Source: Drosophila persimilis
Taxonomy: Eukaryota > Arthropoda > Insecta > Diptera > Drosophilidae
DNA length: 64,000 bases
Reading direction: 5' to 3'
Assembly: GCF_003286085.1 (NCBI RefSeq)
Contig: NW_020825323.1
Location: forward strand, 310,001 to 374,000
This document shows positions 1-9,538 of this stretch, in pieces. Within the stretch, counting starts at the first letter, position 1; the number at the start of each line of letters is the position of its first letter. A model generated the notes under the pieces. It did no database searches. It was not told the DNA's origin and saw nothing but the letters and a program-made list of their open reading frames with translations. The position numbers were made by a program, and so were the translations under genes.

Positions 1-448
1 CACCTGTAAGCTCATTATAAGGGAGCAATACAAGCGACTAAAAAACGATATGTGGCAAACAGTGCCACGATGTCGCACAACTCGGCAAACATGGCCGACC
101 ATGGACATGAAGCGCACCTCCGAGCTCCTCAAGTTAAGCAGGAAAAGGTGCAGCGTAGTCACACGTTCCCTCACGGGACACTGGCTAATAGGCACCCACG
201 CTAACAGGCTGGGGGCCCCACATAACCTTTCTACAGCCTTTCTACACGACATCTCAGAGATGTGCAAACTACGTCCCAGGAGGATAGCGAACTTTGTGAG
301 AGCATCTGGATGGGATAATTGCTGACAGGAAGTCTCACAACGCAGGAAGGAAATGATCCTATGCGGTATCACAACGGGCCGAAACCGGCCTAAGTGTGAC
401 AGGCTCCGAGCGAGCCCGGCAGCCGCCTCAACCTAACCTAACCTAACC
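1..448 (+). mobile_element. 5'-truncated non-LTR retrotransposon 3' end (NL-T), copy A
   Basis: Positions 1-325 are the C-terminal end of a non-LTR ORF2, just downstream of its RNase H domain. They end with a GWDNC-type tail and a TGA at 323-325. The same family tail is seen in the fuller fragment at 15745-16967, which carries a Cys/His cluster between its HN and AAFL stretches. Here that cluster is missing, so the reading goes from PHN straight to LSTAFL, an in-frame internal deletion. A 3' UTR (326-430) and three AACCT-type repeats follow. It is inserted in EV1 pol, and the 5' junction lies outside the window. Confidence 0.85.
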
Positions 449-460
449 TTGGGTATTGGG
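430..460 (+). repeat. AACCT-repeat tail plus right target-site duplication
   Basis: The non-LTR insert ends in three CCTAA-register repeats at about 431-448. The 12-bp TTGGGTATTGGG at 449-460 is the right copy of the target duplication. The left copy is visible only in copy B (9034-9045). Confidence 0.85.
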
Positions 461-1778
461 AAGCTTATTATGGCGGATATTTTCTTTGGATTAGGAACTA
501 TGCCGTTAGTTGTTACTACATGGCCTAGAAATTCCGTTTCTTTCTTCAGGAATTCACACTTATGCATTTGAAGTTTGAGGTTTGCATCTCTCAACTTTCC
601 TAAGACCCTTTTAAGAGACAACAAATGTTCTTCCAATGATGTGGAATAAATAATGATGTCGTCTAGATACACAAGGCAATCTTTGAAAATTAAATCTTCT
701 AATAGATTGTTCATGCATCTTTGAAATGTGGCGGGGGCAGTGGTTAGCCCAAAAGGCATACGAGTGAACTCGTAATGACCATGCTTCGTGGAGAAAGCTG
801 TTTTTGGGATTGAGCTAGGTTCCATAGGAATTTGATGGAATCCCTCAGCTAAATCGATTGTTGTAAAATATTGGCACCTACCTAGTTTATCTAGTATTTC
901 GTCCATTCTGGGTGTAGGAAATTTGTCCTTAATTGTCACCTCGTTCAGACTTCTATAATCTACTACCATACGATATTTCTGCTTTCCTGAAGCATCTATT
1001 TTCTTTGGTATCATAGCAATGGGTGCGCAATAGGGAGAAATCGACTTACGAATGATTCCCTGTCTAATCATATCTTTGATTTGTTGAGTCACTTCTTGAT
1101 CGTGTATTTGAGCATATTTATATGGTCGACGATATACAGGATCTTCGTGATGGGTTTTAATTTCGTGCTTTATAGTACTAGTGAAGGTCAAAATGTCACC
1201 TTCTTTATAATGCACGTCCTTAAATTCATAGAGAACATTCTTTAGTTTCTCCTTTTCTTCGTCATTTAAATGTTCCAACCTTAGCTGGTTGCATTCCCTT
1301 AATTCATTCTCTAATGCGGAAGCGAAGTATTGCTCTCCTTCAGGAGATGGGTCAAGGCACTTAAGTGTAGTTATATCTTCCTTTGAAGATGGATTATCAC
1401 CTTTGTGTGCGGTCTTGCCGTCGGCAATTGCTTCTCCACTTTGGATGATTGGGTATGACCTTTCTTCTAACGTTACCGTTTCATTTCGGTAATCGATGAC
1501 GGCTTTGCTGGCTATCAAATATTCTCTGCCTAAGAGTATGTCATAATTTTCAGAAAAATTATGAATATACAATTTTTGTTTTGTCGGACAGTTTTTGGTT
1601 GCATTACGTGTAATGCTCTGAGTCAGACGGACGGGTCCATTGATGGTATAGACGGTGAGGTTGTCGCTTTCGACTTTGGAATCTGTATAGTTTTCTTTTA
1701 TTATATTTATTGACGATCCCGAGTCCGGGATACCTCTTAATTTTTTATTATTTACGATTATTTCTATATATGGTCTTC
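449..1778 (-). pseudogene. pol: EV1 errantivirus pol, protease + RT half, copy A
   Basis: Aspartic protease and reverse transcriptase of a Ty3/gypsy-type insect errantivirus, read on the minus strand. The pol frame lies -1 relative to gag, which ends at 1764. A retroviral protease DSGSS active site lies at about 1725-1711. RT motifs follow: VVDYRSLN, IDLAEGFHQI, MPFGLTTAPATFQR and the catalytic YLDD. The frame is open from protease to the insertion point of the nested non-LTR fragment, where it stops artificially after FPIPK. In copy B the reading resumes on the other side of the same insert (9033), so RT was intact when the fragment landed. The left half of this copy is outside the window. 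Confidence 0.9.
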
Positions 1779-2708
1779 CTCGATTTCTTCCGAGGCACTC
1801 TGCTGAAAATTTACATCCATTTTCATATGTCCACTTTGGCTTTCCCTAGATCGTTTGACTGGCTGATTCGGTGCACTGCTACCTGCCTGAGTCTGATTGA
1901 TTTCATAGTTAGTGGGATTCTGTACTCTGCCCTGGTTTAAGGAATTTCTAAATTCGTTAAATAATCCTTTATTATTTACGGCAATATTTCCTGAATTATT
2001 TCGATTCGATCCATGAATTTTTCTGGAAGTACTTGGGTTTTGATTGTTATAATCGTTACTACTATAGCGAGGGTAATAAGTTCCAACATTCCTACGATTG
2101 TTATTTCCGTTTCTTGAGTGTTCGTGATTCTTGTTATCATTTACGAAATTTTCGTAGATTCCTAACTCTTGAGCTGATTTTTCTAGTTTAGCCATAGTAG
2201 AAATGTCTTTCTTTGCCAAAATGATGAACAGTCTATTGGGTAGAGCATCTTCTATGGTATGTCTGGTGGCATTTTCCAGAGAGTTTTTAAAGATTGTCTT
2301 ATTTTCTGCGCTAGTTTCCAGATTTAGTTTACTTACTATAACATTTGACTTAATTTCTAGTTCCTCTATGAACTTACGAATACTCCCATTGAATTTGGTA
2401 TCGTGTAATTGTTGTAGTAGCGTCTCGTATGGAGTGTGGTTGTTGAATTTGCTGATTAGGGCTGCCTTTAGATCACTCCAGATGTTGGGTTGAAGGCTTT
2501 GTGATAAAAGTTGCGCTCGTCCGCACAGTTGACCCTCAGTGGCTCCGTATATGATGCTTTGTTGCCGGAGGTCTTCTGTTGGGTACAATCCGGAGGTGTA
2601 CTCAATCCTGCTTATGAACGAACTTAGACGTTCTTGGCATCCGTCGAATGGTGGAATTTGCCTGATTGACTTCAAGGCTTGGTTCAGGTGTGTTTCTGTT
2701 AGCGGCAT
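1764..2708 (-). CDS. gag: EV1 errantivirus Gag, copy A
   Basis: Uninterrupted 314-residue frame starting MPLTETHLNQAL, upstream of the protease in the -1 frame. The N-terminal two thirds is helical and charged like retrotransposon Gag (IWSDLKAALISKFN region). The C-terminal third is rich in Asn, Arg and Ser, with no CCHC zinc knuckle, as is usual for insect errantivirus Gag. Gag would form the particle shell and bind the RNA genome. Length and position (between primer site and protease) fit. Copy B (10824-11768) encodes the same protein, so gag has not decayed visibly since the duplication. Confidence 0.88.
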   Translation of the reverse strand: MPLTETHLNQALKSIRQIPPFDGCQERLSSFISRIEYTSGLYPTEDLRQQSIIYGATEGQLCGRAQLLSQSLQPNIWSDLKAALISKFNNHTPYETLLQQLHDTKFNGSIRKFIEELEIKSNVIVSKLNLETSAENKTIFKNSLENATRHTIEDALPNRLFIILAKKDISTMAKLEKSAQELGIYENFVNDNKNHEHSRNGNNNRRNVGTYYPRYSSNDYNNQNPSTSRKIHGSNRNNSGNIAVNNKGLFNEFRNSLNQGRVQNPTNYEINQTQAGSSAPNQPVKRSRESQSGHMKMDVNFQQSASEEIEEDHI

Positions 2709-2890
2709 GTTGATTCCTTTTTATTTATTTATTTTTTTCTAATATTAATTGAGTTTGAATCGTGTGTAGATTCTTTGGCGGATCTCTTTAGTATTAGTGT
2801 TACTTTTTCTCTGATCACTGTAGGTTATTACGCACTGTAACTGTCACTACGCCAATTGATCGTCCAAAAAAAAGGATTCACTTTTAACTG

Positions 2891-2910
2891 AGATCCTACC
2901 GACTGCGCCA
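2891..2910 (-). other. EV1 primer-binding site (tRNA-Ser type), copy A
   Basis: The minus strand reads TGGCGCAGTCGGTAGGAT directly inside the LTR. It is complementary to a tRNA 3' end ending CGACTGCGCCA, as used by 17.6/297-lineage elements. It fixes the LTR inner edge and the element's orientation. Confidence 0.85.
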
Positions 2911-3588
2911 GTTAAATATGCGATACTTGAGTTTAAGTTTTAAAAAAGGTATTATTCTTTCACTTAAACTTAGCGTACAATGGTTAGTTATTGCCCCGAC
3001 GATGACAGAGGTCCGATGTCTTGAATGGAATTAACTTGGTTGAATTCTCCGACGGTGTCGCGATTGACGTTTGTCTTGAACAGAACTGACTTGCATTCTT
3101 AGATGTAGACTATTTATATTATGATGCTCGGTTTGGGATTCGGATTTGGATTCGAAGGCGTTGGCTTCGACTTCGGCTTCGGAGATGGAGTACGTGACTC
3201 GATCGATATGTGGGAAAGGCGGCTTTTGATGAAAGGCTTCCGCTGCGTATGATCGGTGTTGCATTACTTGGGGGTGGCTGAGAATAGGGCCTCTGATTGG
3301 TCAGCTAGGATGGCGCGGTTCTTGAGAATCGATTAGTAATTGATCTCTGAAGAGTGGCGTGATTCTAGTGCGGCTGGATTCTAGTGCGGCATCAATTGTT
3401 TTATGTTCAACTTCTAGCTTAGGGTGTTTGTTTACATTGCCTGCAATCGCCTACGCGTGGTCCATTTCGAGCGTGAGATTGTTTATGGGGGTTCGAAGCT
3501 GAGGGTGTCGGATTGTTTATAGTATTGTGGGTGCAGGGTAATAGACATAGACCAGGGTATGCGGAGCATGGACTTTAGATATGTCACT
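2911..3588 (-). repeat. EV1 5' LTR, copy A
   Basis: About 678 bp, between the primer site and an outer edge reading AGTGACATAT on the minus strand. This is the start expected for 17.6/297-type LTRs; the inner edge ends TTAACT, giving short AGT/ACT inverted termini. The 3' LTR is not in the window for either copy, so LTR age cannot be estimated. The 2709-2890 leader between gag and primer site holds no gene. Confidence 0.75.
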
Positions 3589-4082
3589 ATACATATATCT
3601 ATAACTTTTCTCTTTATCCTTTAGGATGTAGCCCCATTTTTGTTAATTCCATTCATTTTTCTGCTATTCTTAATTTTCCTACTGGTCGCAATTAAATACT
3701 TGTGTTTGCTGGTTCTCTGAATATGTGGCAAAATGTCTAGTTTTAAGTACCGAGAAATATATTGAGTTTTGTTAGCAATAAATATGGAATAGGCTTATGA
3801 TTTCCTAGTGACATGGTGACGTAATGGGTTATGGTGAGAATTTTAGGGATTTCCAGAACCTTCTCAGAACTAGAAATCAATGAAGGGTGGGTACAGAATT
3901 GTGTGGGTCGACTACCATCTCAAGACCTCGCTCCCGCGATATTTTTGGAACACACAGGCGAAAGCCCCACGTACTTTCGGGTACGCCCTAGGTATGATTG
4001 TGCCGTTTTGTTTTCGTTCATGCTCGGAATAGGCATATTGTTGTTTTCGGAGTTAGCTCCCTGTAGAGTCACGGGATTCTAA
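3589..4082. other. Unrecognised spacer between EV1 LTR and EV2 fragment, copy A
   Basis: No domain or motif recognised on either strand. An 83-codon frame (3831-4082) has no family resemblance and no coding signature. It is probably non-coding or an eroded 5' part of EV2. Confidence 0.5.
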
Positions 4083-4523
4083 ATTTTTAAAGTTTATGTA
4101 GTAGGAGTCGAGACACGGTCAAACGGACAGGTGAAACGCTTCCACAGAACGCTACTAGAAATTGCCAGATGCTTAAAACTCCAACGCCAAGTCGATGATA
4201 CGGTTGAGCTAGTCATTCAAGCGACTATTGAGTGCCAGACAGTCCACTTGGTCACAAACAGAACATCCGTTGATGCGGCTCATTCAAGCAGTGACCTTGG
4301 AAAGGAAATAATGTTGAGGTTAATGAAGGCGCAACAAGAACGGCTTGATAGGAACAACCCAGGCAGACAAAACAAGACGTTCGACGTTGGAGAGAAAGTC
4401 CTAGTAAAAACAAATAGGAGGTTAGGAAACAAACTAACCCATCTCTGCGCCGAGCAAAAGGTAGAAGCAGATTTAGGGACCACTGTGGACCATAATGACA
4501 ATTTGAGGTTTATAAGGAGTTAA
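4083..4523 (+). pseudogene. EV2 errantivirus integrase C-terminal fragment, copy A
   Basis: Open frame corresponding to the end of an errantivirus integrase: an NGQV-KRFHRTLLEIARC stretch, then the C-terminal part with VGEKVLVK-RRLGNKLT and a terminal DNLRFIR. The usual family motif is NGQVERFH, whose Glu is the third residue of the catalytic D,D,E triad. Here it reads Lys in both copies, so even a restored core would lack that acid. Everything upstream (zinc finger, first two Asp, RT) is absent. An env fragment follows at the expected place. Confidence 0.82.
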
Positions 4524-4616
4524 TTTTGTATATGGTATAGCAAATAAATGTTTGTATTTTTTTTTAAATTTTATTAGACCCCTCAAGAAGTATTTCTGCC
4601 TCCCTTTAATCATACA

Positions 4617-5233
4617 ATGGATAACCCTGACCGACTCCAAGCTGACGGACTATTCGCACGCGGATTACATCCTCATGGTTGACGGACGGACGGTACTATG
4701 GGACAAAACATTACATTCAAGAAACAATAGAGATGACGGACGCATACCCTCAAACACACATGAGGAAGATACTCGAGACCGATACAAAGCATCTACTGAC
4801 GCTGACGGCTGCGTTAGGAGTTCACCACAGACAGGCCAGAAGTCTAAATATTCTTAGGACGGCTCTAAAGGTTATCGCAGGGACACAGGACAACCTACAA
4901 CAGACGCGGCAGGTTGAGTACGAATTAATTAAGGCTAACAATAGACAAATAACCATAAATTCGAAAACCCAGACAAAGATTAATGCCCTCACTGCAACCG
5001 TCAACAAATTTTTGAATATATCACATTTGTATGAAACCCTTTTAAAGCGAAATAGAAATATGAGGATCGAATTACAAAACATAATGAAAATAATGGCGAA
5101 AATAAACATCATCAACTCGGCTATCATTGATAGCGATGATCTGGAGGCGATTTTGAATAAAAGTTCTACCGGTATCAGCGTAACCCAATTAATGGGCGCT
5201 GCCAATGTTAGGGCCTTAGTTAAAAAAGAATAA
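4617..5233 (+). pseudogene. EV2 errantivirus env fragment, frameshifted, copy A
   Basis: Contains an RQAR furin-like cleavage motif (about 4826-4840) followed by ARSLNILRTALKVIAGT. This matches the surface/transmembrane boundary of errantivirus envelope proteins, followed by the heptad-rich ectodomain (NNRQITINSKTQTKINALT). It lies directly downstream of EV2 integrase, the normal env position. Copy A has two extra bases near 4672 compared with copy B, breaking the frame that is open from ATG in copy B (13675). The upstream surface domain is mostly missing and no C-terminal membrane anchor is seen before the stop at 5233. Confidence 0.72.
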
Positions 5234-5332
5234 ATAATATTCGTAATTGAAATGCCTAGACCTTAGTACATTCGCAATATTCAATAAATTAATTATTTTA
5301 ATATTCTTGACTATTAAGGGCCATTTATTGAA

Positions 5333-6660
5333 TTGAAAAGTATAAATCAGAAATTAACAGAGGTTGAACGATTTCGCGACAACTATTCAACCAGCCATGC
5401 GCTGGCAGTGGCCAACAATATTGTAAAAAATAACCTGATCAGAAAACGACCAACGATCGCCTGTGCACTGGATCTGGAGAAGGCCTTCGATACGGTCTGG
5501 ATCAATGGGCTGCTATACAAAATGATCCAAAAATATCGATTTAGCCATCGAGTTACGCGTATCATCCGATCTTATCTACAAAATCGCCAATTCGCCATAC
5601 ATAGCCCACAGAATGGCAATGTGTCGATGCGACGCAACATAATGGCCGGAGTGCCGCAGGGATCACTGCTCGCACCGATATTGTTCAACTTATATTTGGC
5701 CGATTTTCCCGACTACCAGCCACCGTTGAAAAATGCAATGAATCAAATTAGAATACAGCCGCTTATCTATGCGGACGACATACTGTTGCTGGCATCGGGC
5801 ATGCGTCAGGTGTCGACAAATGTACAGCTCAATCTATATATCGATCAGCTATGCTATTACTTTCGCAAATGGCAATTAAAAATCAACGAGACGAAATGCG
5901 AATGCTGTATAATCAAAGGCCCGACCAAAGCGGGCTTATTCAAGAATGCAGGCAACTATAGACCATCGATTACGATCAATGGCAGCGTACAAGTACAAAT
6001 CAAAAATGATCTAAAATATTTGGGTGTTGTCTTTGATCACAAAATCAATTTCCACAAGCATTTGGATCAAGTACTAAGCAAAGCCAAGCGACAAATGGCA
6101 ATAGTAAGCGGTTATTTCGGATTAATCAACACTAACAGAGCAACGGCAGCATCACCATCAAACAACAACAACAACGAAAAAGTGACCAAAATACAATATA
6201 TAAAAAATTGATTCAGCCACTAATGCTATATGGCCATGTTGCCTGGTTCAACATAACGTCCACACAAATAGAACGACTGCGCATATTTGAACGTGACATA
6301 TTGCGCAAAGCTTGCCGGCCAATTACCGGCTTCCGCTATGACCGTAAGACATCGAACAAAGAAGCCTACGCACTGACCAACACCAAGCGCATAGATGCCA
6401 AGGCTATGAAAATCACCGAACGATTTGTGGACAAAAATCAAAACTCCCAACTCGAACTCAAAGACAATCGACTAATTTATGAAAGCTCAGTGCAGAGCAC
6501 AACGCTACCATCTGCCGAACGGCAATATTTGACAATTAGAAACTTGGACTCGCTGAAACAGCAACATATCCTATACGACAATGACAATAAATTGATATTT
6601 TATCATCGAAAATTAAGAAGTCTAAATCCTCATAATCTAAGATACAATACTAGTCAATGA
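5333..6660 (+). pseudogene. Jockey-like non-LTR reverse transcriptase (NL-J), copy A
   Basis: 5'-truncated non-LTR RT. Motifs in order: LDLEKAFDTVW (palm Asp), MAGVPQGSLLAPILFNLYLADFP, catalytic IYADDILLLA near 5767-5796, and KYLGVVFD. The frame breaks near 6208 after a CAACAAC-type run (NNNNNEKV) and continues in another frame to 6660, covering thumb and C-terminal regions (LLYGHVAWFN). No RNase H follows, consistent with the Jockey group. Both copies share the frameshift, so it predates the duplication. An A-rich tail follows at about 6690-6715. Confidence 0.85.
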
Positions 6661-7242
6661 AACACACTTGTGTTAACAAAAATGTTAAATTGAAAACAAA
6701 ATAAAACAAAAAAACTCCTGTTATTATGTTATATATATATATAAGATTTATTCATTCTCATTTATCGTAAGGCAAACACACAAATACACAAAACAAAATC
6801 AAATGTTAAATAGCCATATGGATAAATATTTGTCAATCCATATTGGTCTATATATAAGAATTGGAATATCCCTACATCTACAATGTATATATTCCATTTC
6901 ACACATATATATGTATGTATTTTGTATGCACTCCTATGTTTGTAGCAAAATATCCCATAAGTATATTTCCCCCCCCCCCCCCCCCCCACACACATCTCTG
7001 ACAAATAAACAAGCATTTTTAAAAGTAAAAAAAAGTTTTGGACAACAAATAATTTGCCAAATACCATGAACCACAAAAACGACAACAACAACAATAATGA
7101 TAATGATAATAGTAAAAAATCAAATAACAAAAATCAAAAGAACATCAACAACAGCAATGACAGCGGCAACAGCAACAGCAAGCGCTTCGCCATACTGACC
7201 AGCGATTTTATATTTCTTGGGATCTGTTTCACGCTTTAGGGT
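6661..7242. other. Low-complexity intergenic stretch ending in ORF X remnant, copy A
   Basis: Holds the A-rich tail of NL-J, a TA repeat (about 6728-6742), a 19-base C run (6969-6987) and AAC/AAT/CAG-like trinucleotide runs (about 7080-7185). The last ~50 bases encode, on the minus strand, the LKRETDPKKYK end of ORF X seen whole at 17390-17640. X is cut off at 7242 by the duplication joint. Confidence 0.7.
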
Positions 7243-7741
7243 AAAATGTTGAAGGTTAAATATTAATATTTCTAGTTGCTTATTTATTATCCTTGTTAAA
7301 TTTATTGACAACTTCTATGCCAGAATTTGCTTGAACACTGTGGCTAGCCAGATTGTCTATTTTCCCTTCTAATTCGACTTTATCATCTTGATCTAACGTT
7401 CCAAATAGATATTTATATATTGTGCCTACTGCATTTATAAGGCCTCTTTTGTTTCTTTTGGCTATTTTTATGCCGTTGAATTCACGTTGCAATTTCTCGA
7501 CTAAATATTGAACTTGGACTATTTTATTAAATTGGGTTGCCTGTTCTAGTAAACTCTGATATGTTTCATCTGTTCTTGTTATATTAATTGTTAGATAATG
7601 GTATTAATAATTAATGGGTATGTTAATGGTATTTGTTTTGAATATGAGATATCCATTCCTTGAGTTGATGGGATCTATCTCTATATTCTGTCCGGTAGAC
7701 TGTAGGACGGTGAACATTAGTAAGATTATAATCTTAATCAT
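7243..7741 (-). pseudogene. env: EV1 errantivirus env, internally deleted, copy B
   Basis: On the minus strand env starts at ATG 7741-7739, with a hydrophobic signal peptide (IIILLMFTVL then STGQ) downstream of the integrase tail. After about 45 codons the frame stops at 7604. In 7280-7492 a furin-type RNKR followed by GLINAVG-x-YKYLFGTLD marks the cleavage site and fusion-peptide start typical of errantivirus Env. The surface domain between the two parts is largely missing, and everything after about 7243, including the membrane anchor and 3' LTR, is cut off by the duplication joint. It is non-functional as it stands. The family's Env mediates membrane fusion; here only remnants exist. Confidence 0.82.
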
Positions 7742-9033
7742 GTTGTAGCTCCGGATTCCCAGTACTCTCTTCGGGTACTCTGCAATTATCATATTTACTT
7801 TTATTAGATTTTTTCTTTCTTTTGAATTTCGTTTTATAGAGAGTGATTTTCCTCCCTCTATTTTTATCTTCAAAGTGCTTTTCGTCTACCTGCCTAATTT
7901 CGAAGGTAAGATTGGTGTTACGATGCTCTGTTTTAGCAACGTTTGCACGTAGGACATTCATTGATAATATTTTGGATTGACTTTTGATAATCGGGGTAGT
8001 AGAATTTTCCTTTAAACCAATTAGTGGTCTTTTCGATACCTGGGTTAAGTAGCTCTTTATGATTCTTCAATATTTGTTCTTTGAATTCGGAGTAGTTCGG
8101 AATGTCTATCAGTTTGGTACTGGATTTAATCAGTTTAGTGAAGTGATTTGGACTGATTATCTCCAGGAATTCTCTTTGGAACAGTGGAAAGTCTACTTCA
8201 TTATGGAAATATATTGCACTCTTTTTGGTACACACTTATTCCTTTCTTATATCTTTTGCTAATGATTCTGTCATTTCAGTATATGTGATTTTTATCAGTA
8301 TCTTGTGGGATGTTTCTACCTTATCCTCATTACCTTTAATCAGTTCTATTTGCCTATTATAGTAATTGATTGGTCGCTCTGTAAGTGGAATATAATTTGT
8401 ATTATCTTCTTGCGCGCTATGGACCGTTGCACAATCACTATTAATGGTTTCCACGAGTAGGTTTTCGTTAATCTTAACTCTTGATAGCGCATCGGCTACA
8501 TGGTTCTCCTTTCCTGGTAAATATTTTATTTTGAAGTCAAATTCATTTAATTTAATCATCGTTGTAGCTTCATATTTGGTTCCTTGAGGTTATTCAACCA
8601 AATCAAGGGTTTATGATCACTTAATATCTCAAATGTTCTACCAAACAGGTATGATCTGAAATACTTAGTTGCCCAAACTATAGCTAGTAATTACTTTTCT
8701 ATTGCTGAATAATTGATTTCATGTTCGTTTAAGGTTCTACTTGCATAGCAAATTGGTTTGTGGTCTTGCGACAACACTGCTCCTAATGCAATGTTACTTG
8801 CATCGGTTGTTATCGTGAACATTTTGTTGAAATCTGGGAATGCGAGGATGGGGTCTGAGGTGATAAGTACTTTCAACTTTTCGAAGGCCTCGACGTATTT
8901 TTCCTAGGTTGGGTCTATGACTGCTCGTTTCTTTAATTTGAGTGTCATTGGTTTTGCTATATTAGCGAAATTGGGAATGAATTTCCTATAAAATCCACAT
9001 AAACCTATGAATGATTTTATTTTTGTGGTTGTA
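7734..9033 (-). pseudogene. pol: EV1 errantivirus pol, connection/RNase H/integrase half, copy B
   Basis: Reading right to left from the nested insert: the connection domain ([15 protein letters not shown]), then RNase H ([15 protein letters not shown] and YLPGKENHVADALSRV), then an HHCC integrase zinc finger ending CPTCKRC near 7963, then a basic integrase tail. In-frame stops lie near 8904 (after VIDPT) and 8691 (after SAIEK), with a further break near 8560. The integrase catalytic core (both Asp and the Glu) is missing between CPTC and the basic tail, an internal deletion. This half is therefore dead independently of the nested insert. Confidence 0.85.
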
Positions 9034-9045
9034 TTGGGTATTGGG
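9034..9045. repeat. Left 12-bp target-site duplication of NL-T insert
   Basis: TTGGGTATTGGG at 9034-9045 is repeated exactly at 9539-9550. EV1 pol reads continuously if one copy and the insert are left out, which confirms an insertion. Confidence 0.9.
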
Positions 9046-9538
9046 TATCCCCCTTCTCCAAGACAAGGAGGATATCTGTATGCCAATGGCCACCTGTAAG
9101 CTCATTATAAGGGAGCAATACAAGCGACTAAAAAACGATATGTGGCAAACAGTGCCACGATGTCGCACAACTCGGCAAACATGGCCGACCATGGACATGA
9201 AGCGCACCTCCGAGCTCCTCAAGTTAAGCAGGAAAAGGTGCAGCGTAGTCACACGTTCCCTCACGGGACACTGGCTAATAGGCACCCACGCTAACAGGCT
9301 GGGGGCCCCACATAACCTTTCTACAGCCTTTCTACACGACATCTCAGAGATGTCCAAACTACGTCCCAGGAGGATAGCGAACTTTGTGAGAGCATCTGGA
9401 TGGGATAATTGCTGACAGGAAGTCTCACAACGCAGGAAGGAAATGATCCTATGCGGTATCACAACGGGCCGAAACCGGCCTAAGTGTGACGGGCTCCGAG
9501 CGAGCCCGGCAGCCGCCTCAACCTAACCTAACCTAACC
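9046..9538 (+). mobile_element. 5'-truncated non-LTR fragment (NL-T) nested in EV1 pol, copy B
   Basis: A complete 493-bp insert. It enters at [19 protein letters not shown], which aligns with the part just after the RNase H of the related fragment at 15745-16967 (IPLLSEREQVAMPLATCRL). It ends at a TGA (9413-9415), 3' UTR and AACCT repeats. The severe 5' truncation and 12-bp target duplication fit target-primed reverse transcription. It lacks the Cys/His cluster present in the related fragment. A Cys/Ser difference near 9354 and one UTR change distinguish it from copy A. Confidence 0.9.

Larger units (their letters stand above)
1..7242. repeat. Tandem duplication, copy A (left part outside window)
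   Basis: Bases 1 onward match bases 9091 onward nearly base for base. The offset is 9090 at the left, 9060 after a 30-bp deletion in copy B (near 10517), and 9056 after small indels near 13600-13730. The match covers EV1, its nested non-LTR fragment, EV2 remains, a Jockey-like RT and a low-complexity stretch. It ends at 7242, where copy A jumps abruptly into EV1 env sequence. The start of copy A would lie about 1.85 kb left of the window. Confidence 0.95.

Noticed and set aside
430-448. Telomere sequence
   Set aside because: Only three CCTAA-type repeats at the end of a non-LTR insert bounded by a target duplication; it is an element tail, not a chromosome end.
3031-3264. 77-codon minus-strand frame inside the EV1 LTR
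   Set aside because: It falls within the LTR and has no homology; likely chance.
3831-4082. 83-codon frame between the EV1 LTR and EV2 integrase
   Set aside because: No recognisable motif, and its start and end do not fit the neighbouring viral frames.
6762-7311. Frames across the C run and CAG/AAC repeats (for example runs of Asn or VAVAAVIAVVD)
   Set aside because: Low-complexity translations of simple repeats.
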